Positions 45,991 through 53,393 of a stretch of 64,000 nucleotides of DNA are shown piece by piece. Position numbers and translations under genes: made by a program. Numbering within the stretch: position 1 is the first letter of the stretch; the number at the start of each line of letters is the position of its first letter. The stretch spans positions 1 through 64,000 of IMG/VR virus record IMGVR_UViG_3300015202_000004, one strand, 5' to 3'. A model generated the notes under the pieces. The model did not search any database. It was given only the letters and a program-made list of their open reading frames with translations, and was not told the DNA's origin. This DNA comes from a virus.

Positions 45991-46485
45991 TTATCTACCG
46001 TACATGAATTCTTCCCAATCAGGTCGTTTTGAGAAACGATTCATGAAAACGAAGTGGGAAGGTCGTTTTGGATTTGAGCTTAGGGTAAGACCTGATTTTG
46101 CCAATGACAAGTCAGCCTTCCTGGTGTTGCATCGCTGGCAGCAAGCCACGGTGTTTTCCCAAGTGTTTAGTCCACCCTTTGACTGAGGAATAATATGGTC
46201 GATAGTCATTTTAGGGTCTTTAACGCCGCAGTATTGGCAAACATGCTTGTCACGCACCAGGACGTGCTTTTTGCTATATGGAACGGGCTTACGCTTGTAG
46301 TTTACGTATTGATTTAGACGTATGACGGAAGGCATAGGCATGCTCTCATAGCAGCTTGTCAGATTGCGACCTTCCATGCTTTTGATTACATCAGCGCGAT
46401 TTTTGGTGATTAGCTTTACGGCCTTCCGAAGTGCAAGCACCTGGAGAGGTTCGTAACTGTTATTAAGAACGAGTACGTCCATCAT
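45991..46485 (-). CDS. HNH endonuclease, McrA-like
   Basis: 164 residues (163 from the second ATG). The nuclease core is complete: RDKHVCQYCG, then TIDHIIPQSKGG with the catalytic His, then NTVACCQRCNTRKADL, giving the zinc Cys-x2-Cys pairs and the HNH Asn and His. The opening MDVLVLNNSYEPLQVL is typical of a widespread bacterial HNH family that is not a homing type. It is the first gene after a consensus promoter and probably belongs to the same operon as the DUF1257, DUF2997 and Ycf46-like genes (16 bases to the next start). Confidence 0.8.
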   Translation of the reverse strand: MMDVLVLNNSYEPLQVLALRKAVKLITKNRADVIKSMEGRNLTSCYESMPMPSVIRLNQYVNYKRKPVPYSKKHVLVRDKHVCQYCGVKDPKMTIDHIIPQSKGGLNTWENTVACCQRCNTRKADLSLAKSGLTLSSNPKRPSHFVFMNRFSKRPDWEEFMYGR

Positions 46486-46494
46486 AGTTCCTGT

Positions 46495-46523
46495 ATTATA
46501 TTACAACCAAGAACATTTGTCAA
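46495..46523 (-). promoter_or_regulatory. exact consensus sigma70 promoter
   Basis: On the reverse strand TTGACA (46523-46518), exactly 17 bases, TATAAT (46500-46495). It begins 3 bases after the previous gene's stop and leads the HNH-DUF1257-DUF2997-Ycf46 operon. The predicted start of RNA is within a few bases of the ATG at 46485, so the message would be nearly leaderless. Confidence 0.85.
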
Positions 46524-46526
46524 GAC

Positions 46527-46745
46527 CTAGCGTTTAAGCACTTGCTCGTCTTTGAGCCGCTGCCTAAGAATTTCTTGACTGTTCAAGGCTTTGATGCTAT
46601 AAGTAAACTCAAAAGTTCTATCGCACCTCGGACATGAGAAGCTACTTTTGTCGGAATCTGGAAATGCCATGAATTGCTCAGAGCAAACCGCACAGGTCAT
46701 TTGAACCTGTGCCTCGGCGTAATCAAAGCGTATCTTATCTGCCAT
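46527..46745 (-). CDS. small zinc-ribbon protein
   Basis: 72 residues with two Cys-x2-Cys pairs (CAVC at about 18-21 and CPRC at about 38-41) separated by 16 residues, a classic zinc ribbon. A short C-terminal basic helix follows. Such proteins bind nucleic acid or RNA polymerase. It follows the 96-residue acidic protein by 3 bases and ends just before the consensus promoter, so these two genes form a small transcription unit. Confidence 0.6.
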   Translation of the reverse strand: MADKIRFDYAEAQVQMTCAVCSEQFMAFPDSDKSSFSCPRCDRTFEFTYSIKALNSQEILRQRLKDEQVLKR

Positions 46746-46748
46746 TGA

Positions 46749-47039
46749 TTATTTGCTTTCAAGTACGCTTTGAATCGAATTATCGGCTTTAGAAACTTGG
46801 ACCTTAACAATCTTTGGGATTGTTAAGCCATCAGACCCTTCGACGGGTACGTCCTTTTGTACGGTTACGACATGGTAATCATTATCACGAGTATCCGTGT
46901 GGTCCACTCCATCTAATTGATTAACCATATGAGAGTCTAAATCCGAATTGTGGTCAGTTACTGAGAATTTTCCATCTGTCATGTGACCATATTGGTCGCT
47001 ATTCGCTAAAAAATTTTTGGCTACGTCGATAGGTGACAT
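46749..47039 (-). CDS. small acidic hypothetical protein
   Basis: 96 residues from the ATG at 47039. The ATG two codons earlier (47045) overlaps the -10 box of a near-consensus promoter and could not be in that promoter's message, which decides the start. The middle is rich in Asp and His (SDLDSHMVNQLDGVDHTDTRD), and the C-terminal half is a strand-rich segment (IPKIVKVQVSKA). No family recognised. His/Asp spacing suggests metal binding, but this is only composition. Confidence 0.5.
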   Translation of the reverse strand: MSPIDVAKNFLANSDQYGHMTDGKFSVTDHNSDLDSHMVNQLDGVDHTDTRDNDYHVVTVQKDVPVEGSDGLTIPKIVKVQVSKADNSIQSVLESK

Positions 47040-47043
47040 GTTC

Positions 47044-47072
47044 ATGATACCTTGTTTCTACTTGATTGTCAA
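47044..47072 (-). promoter_or_regulatory. near-consensus sigma70 promoter
   Basis: On the reverse strand TTGACA (47072-47067), 17 bases, TATCAT (47049-47044). The -10 box overlaps the first possible ATG (47045-47043), and the next in-frame ATG (47039) lies about where RNA should start, so the transcript would be leaderless. Confidence 0.7.
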
Positions 47073-47076
47073 GAGA

Positions 47077-47904
47077 CTAGTTTAATTCTTGAGCAGATTC
47101 ATTGGGAATTAGCTTGCGATACTGAATCCAACCTCTGAAATTTCCCATTAAATTATTTTCATTAATTTTTGCAGGTCGGGCTATATGTTCAAATGGAGAC
47201 ATATGGCCTTCTGACAAAAGTCGATTATGTAATTCTAAATCTTTATTATGGTCGCGTTTGCCATCATGGGTTAAATAAGAAACACGCGCACATCTAGCTG
47301 TAGAGATTTTTTTTAATTCTTCAATATTTTTTTCAATAATTAAATCTTCTGAATAAATATATGGTAAATGCCATTCGTCATTTTTCAAAAATTTAGGATT
47401 AGAATTTTTAAATTCCAATTTAATCATATTAGCCAATGTTTGAAATTCAGGTTGGGAAGCAGGATTGCAACGAAGTTTAAAAAAATTCTGCCAATCTGTT
47501 GCTGTGATAATTACCGTAATCCAAGAAAAAGGCTCTAATATACGATTTGCAAGTTGCTTATGAACATTTAAATTGTTAGCTAATTTACTTGCATGTTCAT
47601 AAGCTGAATCTCTTGCGGCAAGCCATTCTTTAATTGCTAAATTTTGTTCTTCTTGATTTAGAACGTTAGATGCTTGCATTCCACTTTGGTTTTGACCCCA
47701 ATAGCTTGGAACAAATGGGTCAGTTAAAACTTTTTCTAATATTTTTTTAACAGGTATTGCTCTACTAGAAGCGGCGTTTCTACTCATGACTCTATGTGTC
47801 ATTAATTCACTGTGAATTATACGAGGATATGTTGCTTCTATTGTTGTTAAACGTTGATTATTATCGTTTATAGAATCTAAAATTATTTTTACTGAATAAG
47901 ACAT
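47077..47904 (-). CDS. thyX: flavin-dependent thymidylate synthase ThyX
   Basis: 275 residues. ThyX makes dTMP from dUMP using FAD and methylene-tetrahydrofolate. The signature RHRxxSxNxxSxR appears as T36-HRVMSRNAASSR, with His37, Arg38, Ser41, Asn43, Ser46 and Arg48 present and the first Arg replaced by Thr. Other family features are FFKLRCNPASQPEFQTLA (FAD and dUMP contacts) and MSPFEHIARP near the C-terminus. Length is usual or slightly long. It lies between the HNH remnant and the small acidic gene and should boost thymidine supply for this AT-rich genome. Confidence 0.92.
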   Translation of the reverse strand: MSYSVKIILDSINDNNQRLTTIEATYPRIIHSELMTHRVMSRNAASSRAIPVKKILEKVLTDPFVPSYWGQNQSGMQASNVLNQEEQNLAIKEWLAARDSAYEHASKLANNLNVHKQLANRILEPFSWITVIITATDWQNFFKLRCNPASQPEFQTLANMIKLEFKNSNPKFLKNDEWHLPYIYSEDLIIEKNIEELKKISTARCARVSYLTHDGKRDHNKDLELHNRLLSEGHMSPFEHIARPAKINENNLMGNFRGWIQYRKLIPNESAQELN

Positions 47905-48257
47905 TTATAATTCTTTCCTAAAATTAGTAATTTTATTTAACCATTTAATAAAATCGTCATACGATAAAATATGTTTGGCTCTATTACAATGTTTACAACA
48001 AGTAACAACGTTGTCGTTAGTATAGCCTTTATCGTTATTTATTCTATCTAATCCATTATAATTCCAACAATATTTTATTTCTGAATTTATGTAAAGATTT
48101 GTAGGTTCGGAACCACAATAATGGCAAAGTGTCTCACATAGTTGTATAAAATATTTTGAGTCTAAATCAAAATTTAAATTTCTTTTTTTAGCTGAATTTT
48201 GGTAACTTTTAAAATTCCAAATTCTTGATTTATATCAATTGATGATTTTCTACCCAT
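47905..48257 (-). pseudogene. decayed HNH homing endonuclease
   Basis: The 360-base gap between ThyX and the C25-like protease genes holds an HNH nuclease frame with no start codon. The frame is open from 48234 to the TAA at 47907-47905 (109 codons). It encodes SAKKRNLNFDL, then CHYCG, then NGLDRINNDKGYTNDNVVTCC and CNRAKH, the full 'YCG ... DR-x2-N-x-GY-x3-N-[VC]-x-CC-x2-CN-x2-K' homing pattern. An ATG at 48257 opens a plausible N-terminus (MGRKSSI) in another frame, so one frameshift separates the two parts. It is probably a dead homing gene. Confidence 0.75.
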
Positions 48258-48264
48258 ATTTCCT

Positions 48265-49242
48265 TTATGGTAATATTGCTGGGTTTCCGTATAGATGGAA
48301 TTCTAGCAAGGTTTTGCGATTGGAACCGTTTAATGAACCATCGCGCTTGATAAGGTTGGTGGCGAAGTCTTGCTTGGCATGCAATAAAGCATCGCCCATA
48401 CATTCGCCTGCCTGTATTCTATTGTAAAACATTTCAGCTAAGAAGTCTGCGGCAGCGGCTGGTGGGGCACTTGGACCGTATGCTACCATCGTGGAGCAAA
48501 CGATGCCAACTGCACCAGAGTACAAAGCCATCATTGGGATGGACATTTCTTTATTTCTACCAGTAATATATCCGCCATAGCAAGCTTCAAAAAATCCTAC
48601 CGAGCCTTTAAAGTTACCTTGAACTGGTTCCATGGCTATGGGATACGTATTATTAAATTGACCATAAAAATATGGTGTTGTTTGTGCGCCATGCAGATTC
48701 ACATAGGCATGTTTTTTAATTGTTTCATTGGGCGCTAAAGTGCTTGGATTAGTTGGAGGAGCAACATTCTCGTTGTTCATTTGGAAATTGCCGTTCATAT
48801 AATCAGCAATGCCCTTCCAAACTTGAGCCACAATAGCAAACCAACCAGCATTCGTTGACTTCACAGTAGCGAAACCAGCTTGGCTTGTAAGCATTGTTTT
48901 CAAATAATCAAATGTAGGATTTAATTGTTCATCTGGAAGACGAGCAATTACCTTATTTGGCATCAAATATGTTGAGTCTATTGTACAAGCATATGGTGAA
49001 TCTGTCAATACAACATCGTCAGGGTCCGTTGCAGGGTTTGCGACACTGGCGAATGGTACAACGTCGGGTCCACCAACAATCAAAATACCATTTTCAATCT
49101 TATCACAGTGCATTTTTGTACACATATAATCGGCCATAGGCAATACATCAACGTCAGGAGATATAGCCTTAAGCATAGCCATGATTTCATCTTGATGGCC
49201 TGGGTACTTGTCAAACAACTTCTGGCTGGTTACGATAGTCAT
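48265..49242 (-). CDS. C25-like caspase-fold cysteine protease
   Basis: 325 residues from the ATG at 49242, which has AAGGA correctly spaced; a GTG at 49257 in the same frame does not. The pattern is that of gingipain/C25 peptidases: a Rossmann-like start (IENGILIVGGPDVVPFA), then YVNLHGAQ with His184, then VGFFEACYGG with Cys221 as the likely nucleophile, then SIPMMALYSGAVGIVCSTMV and the family ending FHLYGNPAI ('fxlyGDPal'). No signal peptide is seen, so it acts in the host cytoplasm or in the virion. C25 enzymes are normally secreted bacterial proteases. Substrate unknown. Confidence 0.7.
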   Translation of the reverse strand: MTIVTSQKLFDKYPGHQDEIMAMLKAISPDVDVLPMADYMCTKMHCDKIENGILIVGGPDVVPFASVANPATDPDDVVLTDSPYACTIDSTYLMPNKVIARLPDEQLNPTFDYLKTMLTSQAGFATVKSTNAGWFAIVAQVWKGIADYMNGNFQMNNENVAPPTNPSTLAPNETIKKHAYVNLHGAQTTPYFYGQFNNTYPIAMEPVQGNFKGSVGFFEACYGGYITGRNKEMSIPMMALYSGAVGIVCSTMVAYGPSAPPAAAADFLAEMFYNRIQAGECMGDALLHAKQDFATNLIKRDGSLNGSNRKTLLEFHLYGNPAILP

Positions 49243-49350
49243 TTTGCATTCCTTCACAAACTGTTATGAAAAGAAATATGCAATCTATGCTCATTAAGCA
49301 TCATTCAAGAATTTATAAATTTTTTCTAATTGAATTTGTAACAAATTTAT

Positions 49351-50250
49351 TTAAACAGTGGTTTTATAATTAAACATGTAGACCCATTGTGAAAATTCAA
49401 TGATAAAACTTTGCATTTCATACCTGGTAAAGAATTCTCGTAATCTTTCGCCGTTAACTTTAATTTTGTCTACTGGTTTTACAGGGACTTCGTTAACTTC
49501 AACATCGGTTAGAATTATAGCCAATTCTAAAGCTAGTTCTGCAATCTTTTTATTTTCATAAATAGTATAGCTCTTGTGTTCTGGATTTGCCTTTAAGTGT
49601 GCCAATAGATTCTGAAGCGTACCGTGTTCCTGAATCAAAGCTGTAGCTGTTTTAGGGCCGATACCTTTGATACCTTGAATATTATCGGTCTTTTCGCCCG
49701 TTAAAGATTTTACATGAACGAGTTGGTTCGGGTTTACACCAAATTCATTGCGAACATAGTTTTCGTCCACAAGTCCGTTGCCGAGCTTTTTAGCTACGGT
49801 AAATGACCAAACTTTGATGTTATCATTACATAATTGATAAAAATCTTTGTCGGATGAAATGATAATCGACTTCATCCCGGCATCCGAGGCTTTAGTCGCA
49901 ATCGTTCCAATCAAGTCATCGCACTCTGCTTTGGGTGGCGCTGTAATTTGCGGCACACCTAAAAGCAAAAAAGCTTCTTGAAGCATTGAAAATTGAACCT
50001 TAAGGTCATTGGACACGGGCGGTCGATGCGCTTTATAATTTGGGTCAATATCATTTCTGAAGCTCTTCTTACCAGAGTCCCAAACAACCAAACAATAATC
50101 AGGCTTTAATTCGTTTATGATGCTTCTGAAACTCTTTAGGCCACCGTAAACCGCATTCGTTGGAATGCCATCGCTAGTCGTTAAAAGTTTGACAGCAAAG
50201 AATGACCGAAAAATCATGTTGCTGCCGTCGATAATTGCAATGGTAGGCAT
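49351..50250 (-). CDS. 5'-3' exonuclease (FEN / Pol I N-terminal type)
   Basis: 299 residues, the normal size for a stand-alone flap nuclease. Acidic metal ligands are visible: Asp8 (IIDGSN), Glu109, Asp111 and Asp112 (AECDDLIG), Asp134 and Asp136 (SSDKDFYQL). The helix-hairpin-helix is SLTGEKTDNIQGIKGIGPKTA, listed here as TGEKTDN (184-190) and GIKGIGPKTA. It removes primers or flaps during phage replication, the same job as T4 RNase H. Its ATG shares one base with the MazG-like stop. Confidence 0.88.
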   Translation of the reverse strand: MPTIAIIDGSNMIFRSFFAVKLLTTSDGIPTNAVYGGLKSFRSIINELKPDYCLVVWDSGKKSFRNDIDPNYKAHRPPVSNDLKVQFSMLQEAFLLLGVPQITAPPKAECDDLIGTIATKASDAGMKSIIISSDKDFYQLCNDNIKVWSFTVAKKLGNGLVDENYVRNEFGVNPNQLVHVKSLTGEKTDNIQGIKGIGPKTATALIQEHGTLQNLLAHLKANPEHKSYTIYENKKIAELALELAIILTDVEVNEVPVKPVDKIKVNGERLREFFTRYEMQSFIIEFSQWVYMFNYKTTV

Positions 50251-50609
50251 TAGTTGTAATCCTCTAATTTGACTTGTTCACCGTTATCAAATCTTATACG
50301 CATTTTTCGAACGGCTTCTTGGTTTACTTGCTCAAAGGTCAAGTCCAAACGATATGCCATTTGCATCAAAGTAGCGAATACGTCGCCCATTTCTTCTAAT
50401 ACATGGGCAAAGGCTTCTTTGTTACTACCATCACCAGAACTTCCAAAACAATAGGCATAAGTATCAAGCGCTTCAGTAAGCTCGTCGGCTTCGTTCATGA
50501 AGTGTTCACCGCTTGGAATTTCTCCTATTCCATCGGCAGGAAACCAGCCTTTGCGGTGTCTTAAATTCTGGTGATTAATGGCTTTAACCATTTTTTCGGT
50601 ATCAATCAT
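50250..50609 (-). CDS. MazG-like nucleotide pyrophosphohydrolase
   Basis: 119 residues. The all-alpha NTP pyrophosphohydrolase motif is present: EADELTEAL (Glu40, Glu43) and LEEMGDVFATLMQMA (Glu73, Asp76), the 'ExxE ... ExxD' metal-binding set. Such enzymes hydrolyse unwanted or signalling nucleotides (dUTP, ppGpp in some cases). It sits between the unknown 213-residue gene and the exonuclease gene with overlaps on both sides. Confidence 0.75.
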   Translation of the reverse strand: MIDTEKMVKAINHQNLRHRKGWFPADGIGEIPSGEHFMNEADELTEALDTYAYCFGSSGDGSNKEAFAHVLEEMGDVFATLMQMAYRLDLTFEQVNQEAVRKMRIRFDNGEQVKLEDYN

Positions 50610-51243
50610 TTTTGCCTAATTCTTTAATGTCAGACCATAATTTGCGTGACAAAGCTAAAGAGGTAATCTTTTTAATTTCCCAATCCGGGTAAATTGATTC
50701 TAGTTCATACGTGACAAAATTATTCGCATTCAAGTCAATATAGCGGCTGCTATTTGTTATCAGTAAACTAATATTGGAAGCTTTATCATTTAATCGAGTT
50801 TTAAACCCCTTCTTCATTTTGCCAGAACAAAATTCCATAACATCTTGGTCGATGTTAGGTGGGAATTCAATTACATATTCTTTAATTTTCTTACCATAAT
50901 CAACAGTCAAATATCTGTAAACGCCGCTTTCATCAGATACAAACATGTCATTTATATTATCAGGAAGGTCCTTCCAGTAAGCATTGGTCATTAAAGGGTG
51001 TCGAACTACAACCACGTAAGGTTGTGTTTGAGACATGATAAAATATTCAAAGAAATACAACTTTTCATTTTCAGCTTCGTTCAAAAGATACACTTCGTCT
51101 TTACCGAAGCTACGAATTACTTCTTCAAATTCATCTACACTGTTAATCTCAAAGCCTTCTTGAGTTTGCCAATGACAAAGAACGACCTTTTTCTTATCCA
51201 TCATTCGTTCCTTATATATTCCAAATAGTTCAGTCAATGTCAT
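50602..51243 (-). CDS. hypothetical protein, 213 aa
   Basis: 213 residues; ATG shares one base with the SbcC-like stop, so translation is coupled. The sequence is mixed alpha/beta, rich in aromatic and charged residues (YFFEYFIMSQTQPYVVVV near 67-84), with no cysteine pairs or P-loop. It has no signal peptide. Placement between SbcC and MazG-like genes suggests a role in DNA metabolism, but no family is recognised. Confidence 0.6.
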   Translation of the reverse strand: MTLTELFGIYKERMMDKKKVVLCHWQTQEGFEINSVDEFEEVIRSFGKDEVYLLNEAENEKLYFFEYFIMSQTQPYVVVVRHPLMTNAYWKDLPDNINDMFVSDESGVYRYLTVDYGKKIKEYVIEFPPNIDQDVMEFCSGKMKKGFKTRLNDKASNISLLITNSSRYIDLNANNFVTYELESIYPDWEIKKITSLALSRKLWSDIKELGKND

Positions 51244-53393
51244 TAGAGTACTTTAGTCCCTGCTTGAGATTTGCTTAAATTTATTCTGCTATCAAATTCT
51301 TCTTGAAGTTGTGGTATATGTGACATTATTAATATTCTTGAAAAAGAATCACTTAAAGATTTTATAGTAGAACAAAAAGCTTCCCTACCTTCAGTGTCTA
51401 AAGCTGAAGCGGGTTCGTCAAGAATCAATAAATCCAGTTCAACACCCGCTCTGCGTGATAGAACCTTAGACAAAGCAAGTCGAATTGAAAGACTTACTCT
51501 GAATTGTTCACCACCAGAAAGTGACTCAAAGTTACGCCAAACATGGCCGTCGAATACTTGAACATCTAGTGTACCACGTTCTTCGCCATTTTTCAAGGTA
51601 GCAGTTGTATTGAATGTCAGTTCGAATGTGCTTTCGCTCATTTTTGCTAAATAAAAATTAGCCGTCTCTTGAATTTCAGGTAAGACAGTTTCAATAATAG
51701 ATGCCGGGATACCATTCTTGGAGAGGGCTACACAAAGAAGCTCCAAAAGTTCAAGTTCTTGCTTAAAGCGTCCAATATCTTCAGTAAGCTTTTGCTTTTT
51801 GTCTGCGTCTTTTTCCGCTTTAGCAATTGTTTGCTCGATATCGACTTGTGCGCTAATTGCTTGTTTCTGCTGGTCCCTAAGCTCTGCAAGTTTTTCTTTA
51901 ATGTCGCTTTCGTCTTTTGCTTCAAGGGTCACCTCTGGTAAGGATTTAATTTGTGTTTTAAGAAAGTCTAAATTATATCCAAGTTCGTCGCCTTTTTGGA
52001 CCAGGAATTCTTCGCGTTGCTTTGCTTGGGTATAGTCTTCTTTGGCTTTAATCTTTGCCTGATAAACGCTTTTGACAGTAGCCAAATCAGATGACCATTC
52101 GCCAATATCAGTATTTAATCCTAATCCTTCGCTATTTAAAAGTTTGATAGAATCAGAGTGACCATGTTTAACATACAACCTTTTTTCTTGTAATTTAGCT
52201 AGTTTCTTCTTATCAGCAACATTAAGAACTTCTAATCTTTCAATATCTTTCTTCATTTCAGCAAGCAATGCTTGATGCTTATTTTTGTTTAATTCTTGTA
52301 AACATGTTGGACATTCTGAAACGTCCAAAGCTTCCATTTTAGATAGTTTTGTTCGCATTTTAGGAAGTTCACTGTCACGCGACTTCATTGCTTGTTCTAA
52401 TGTTGCTATTTCAATGTCAATAGGTCGAAGTTCTTCTGCAACGATACTGTTCATTTCAGCTTTTACAGTCGCAAGGCGCTCTTTACCATTCGCAATTTTT
52501 TCTTGCAAATCCTCAAGCGCTTCAGTTGCTTGCTTCAAAACCTTGGCCGGGTCTTTAAATTTAGATATTACTGCTGTACATTCTTCGTATTCACGCTTCT
52601 GCGTTTCAATATCTTGCTGAGTTTTAGCTATCTTTCGATTTATAAGCTCATTATTTGAAGCAACTTCCTTGTACCGTTTTACTTGCTCGCTTACGCCTGC
52701 ATTCCATTCCCAAATTTCATTCAATTCAGCTTGTGCAGATTCAATTTTCTTACCATGCTTAGAAAGAATTTTAGCAATGCGAGCAAGTTGGTCTTTTAAT
52801 TCGGAAATATCTACGTCTTCAATAGTTGCCAAAACATATTGGCTTGCCTTAATTTCAGCTTTGTTTGTAGAACGTTTTTCTTTAGCAATCTTTTCTAGAC
52901 GTTCAAACTGTGAAAGATTTAAAATTTCTGCAATAATTTGCTTACGTGCATCTGGTTTTGCTTTGACAAAGAAATTAGAATCGTCTTGGCGTAGCAAAAC
53001 TGATGAACGGAACGTGTCTGAAGAAAGACCAATTAATTTATCAATTCTGGCCTGCGTTTCACTTAGTAATTCTTCAACAGCAATGTCGTTAACAGACAGC
53101 TTAAGCTTTTGGCTCTTGCCGCGTTTCTTCGAACGAGTAATTCTTACATCTTGATTATTCAAATGAAACTGGACGGTGACGCTCATTTCGTCTTCTTCAT
53201 TACGAATAGCATCATCAATTGAGGCAAGACGTGTTTCACCAAACAAAGCGTAAGTCAGGCTTTCAACCATAGCCGAAGTCTTACCAGCCCCATTAGAACC
53301 TGTTACCAGTGTTGGTGACACAACTTCTGTAAAATCAATTTCCGTATCGGCATGATTAAAGAAGTTGTGTAATTTAATATAATCTAATCTCAC
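51243..53393 (-). CDS. sbcC: SbcC/Rad50-like ATPase (T4 gp46 type)
   Basis: 716 residues. It works with the SbcD-like partner to process double-strand ends for recombination. Walker A is GSNGAGKT (residues 32-39). Long coiled-coil arms flank a zinc hook CPTC (Cys361, Cys364), almost exactly central. The ABC signature LSGGEQFRVSLS and Walker B LDLLILDEPASALD follow near the C-terminus. The length is short, between T4 gp46 (about 560) and E. coli SbcC (about 1050). It overlaps the SbcD-like gene by 4 bases (ATGA). Confidence 0.92.
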   Translation of the reverse strand: MRLDYIKLHNFFNHADTEIDFTEVVSPTLVTGSNGAGKTSAMVESLTYALFGETRLASIDDAIRNEEDEMSVTVQFHLNNQDVRITRSKKRGKSQKLKLSVNDIAVEELLSETQARIDKLIGLSSDTFRSSVLLRQDDSNFFVKAKPDARKQIIAEILNLSQFERLEKIAKEKRSTNKAEIKASQYVLATIEDVDISELKDQLARIAKILSKHGKKIESAQAELNEIWEWNAGVSEQVKRYKEVASNNELINRKIAKTQQDIETQKREYEECTAVISKFKDPAKVLKQATEALEDLQEKIANGKERLATVKAEMNSIVAEELRPIDIEIATLEQAMKSRDSELPKMRTKLSKMEALDVSECPTCLQELNKNKHQALLAEMKKDIERLEVLNVADKKKLAKLQEKRLYVKHGHSDSIKLLNSEGLGLNTDIGEWSSDLATVKSVYQAKIKAKEDYTQAKQREEFLVQKGDELGYNLDFLKTQIKSLPEVTLEAKDESDIKEKLAELRDQQKQAISAQVDIEQTIAKAEKDADKKQKLTEDIGRFKQELELLELLCVALSKNGIPASIIETVLPEIQETANFYLAKMSESTFELTFNTTATLKNGEERGTLDVQVFDGHVWRNFESLSGGEQFRVSLSIRLALSKVLSRRAGVELDLLILDEPASALDTEGREAFCSTIKSLSDSFSRILIMSHIPQLQEEFDSRINLSKSQAGTKVL

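Noticed and set aside
49310-49317. T4-type late promoter (TATAAATT) before the C25-like gene; a similar box lies upstream of the KGG gene
   Set aside because: AT-rich octamers are common by chance here and I could not find a shared motif before the virion genes that would confirm a late consensus.
51718-53154. Forward open frames inside the SbcC-like gene
   Set aside because: Complement of Lys/Glu/Leu-rich coiled coil; Ser/Leu/Phe-rich products, no ribosome site, no family resemblance.
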